A stretch of DNA of 5,455 nt from the NCBI GenBank assembly GCA_013152845.1, contig JAADFM010000139.1:1-5455 (forward strand), in the 5' to 3' direction. Position numbers and translations under genes: made by a program. The notes beneath the pieces are model-generated. The model did no database searches and was not told the origin of the DNA. It was given only the letters and a program-made list of their open reading frames with translations. Each line of letters begins with the position of its first letter. The first letter of the stretch is position 1. This DNA comes from Methanobacteriota archaeon. GTDB lineage: Archaea > Hydrothermarchaeota > Hydrothermarchaeia > Hydrothermarchaeales > JAADFM01. Positions 5,423-5,455 of the stretch are shown in pieces.

Positions 5423-5455
5423 TACAGTAGGTCCTTGCCATGACCTCTCCTTTCA

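Noticed and set aside
5440..5455. Plus-strand ATG at 5440 as the start of a gene running off the right edge
   Set aside because: Only five codons are visible, no TATA box lies near 5414, and the GGAGG upstream is too far away to act as its ribosome site.
1..5455. CRISPR arrays, insertion sequences, attachment sites or prophage remains
   Set aside because: No spaced direct repeats, transposase frames or terminal inverted repeats were seen; the genes are ordinary metabolic ones.

Overview
The window looks like a piece of a GC-rich archaeal chromosome. The evidence is an archaeal-type class II HMG-CoA reductase (mevalonate and isoprenoid lipid route), an indolepyruvate:ferredoxin oxidoreductase, a short RecJ-like DHH phosphoesterase, and AT-rich TATA-type boxes centred about 24-28 nt before four start codons. 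Class II HMG-CoA reductase is known in Archaeoglobus and Thermoplasmata, and leaderless genes are common in Thermoplasmata, so a Thermoplasmatota or Archaeoglobi-like euryarchaeon is the best guess. The exact lineage cannot be read from this piece.

Layout. Positions 1-2679 (minus strand) hold a tight operon read right to left: iorA, then iorB (overlapping by 11 bp), then the start of a LivG-type ABC transporter ATPase (9 nt gap) that runs off the left edge. Positions 2705-3769 (minus) hold a DHH/DHHA1 phosphoesterase lying 25 nt upstream of iorA. An 85-bp divergent promoter region (3770-3854) separates it from hmgA (3855-5123, plus). The last 332 bp (5124-5455) are more AT-rich. They carry a clear TATA box, a 40-codon ORF, a compound 53-nt stem-loop, a small hairpin followed by seven T, and one more perfect hairpin.

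How the genes may work together. IorA and IorB oxidise aryl pyruvates, made by transamination of aromatic amino acids, to aryl-acetyl-CoA and pass electrons to ferredoxin. The LivG-type ATPase next to them suggests that uptake of hydrophobic amino acids is coupled to their breakdown. HmgA makes mevalonate for archaeal lipids, and one aligned residue suggests it uses NADH. The DHH protein is probably a nucleic-acid or nucleotide phosphodiesterase with no evident link to either pathway.

Most worth a second look: the unexplained small transcription unit at the right end; the split between leaderless first genes and Shine-Dalgarno-led internal genes; an altered first iron-sulphur site in IorA; and an extra glycine inside the cofactor motif of HmgA.
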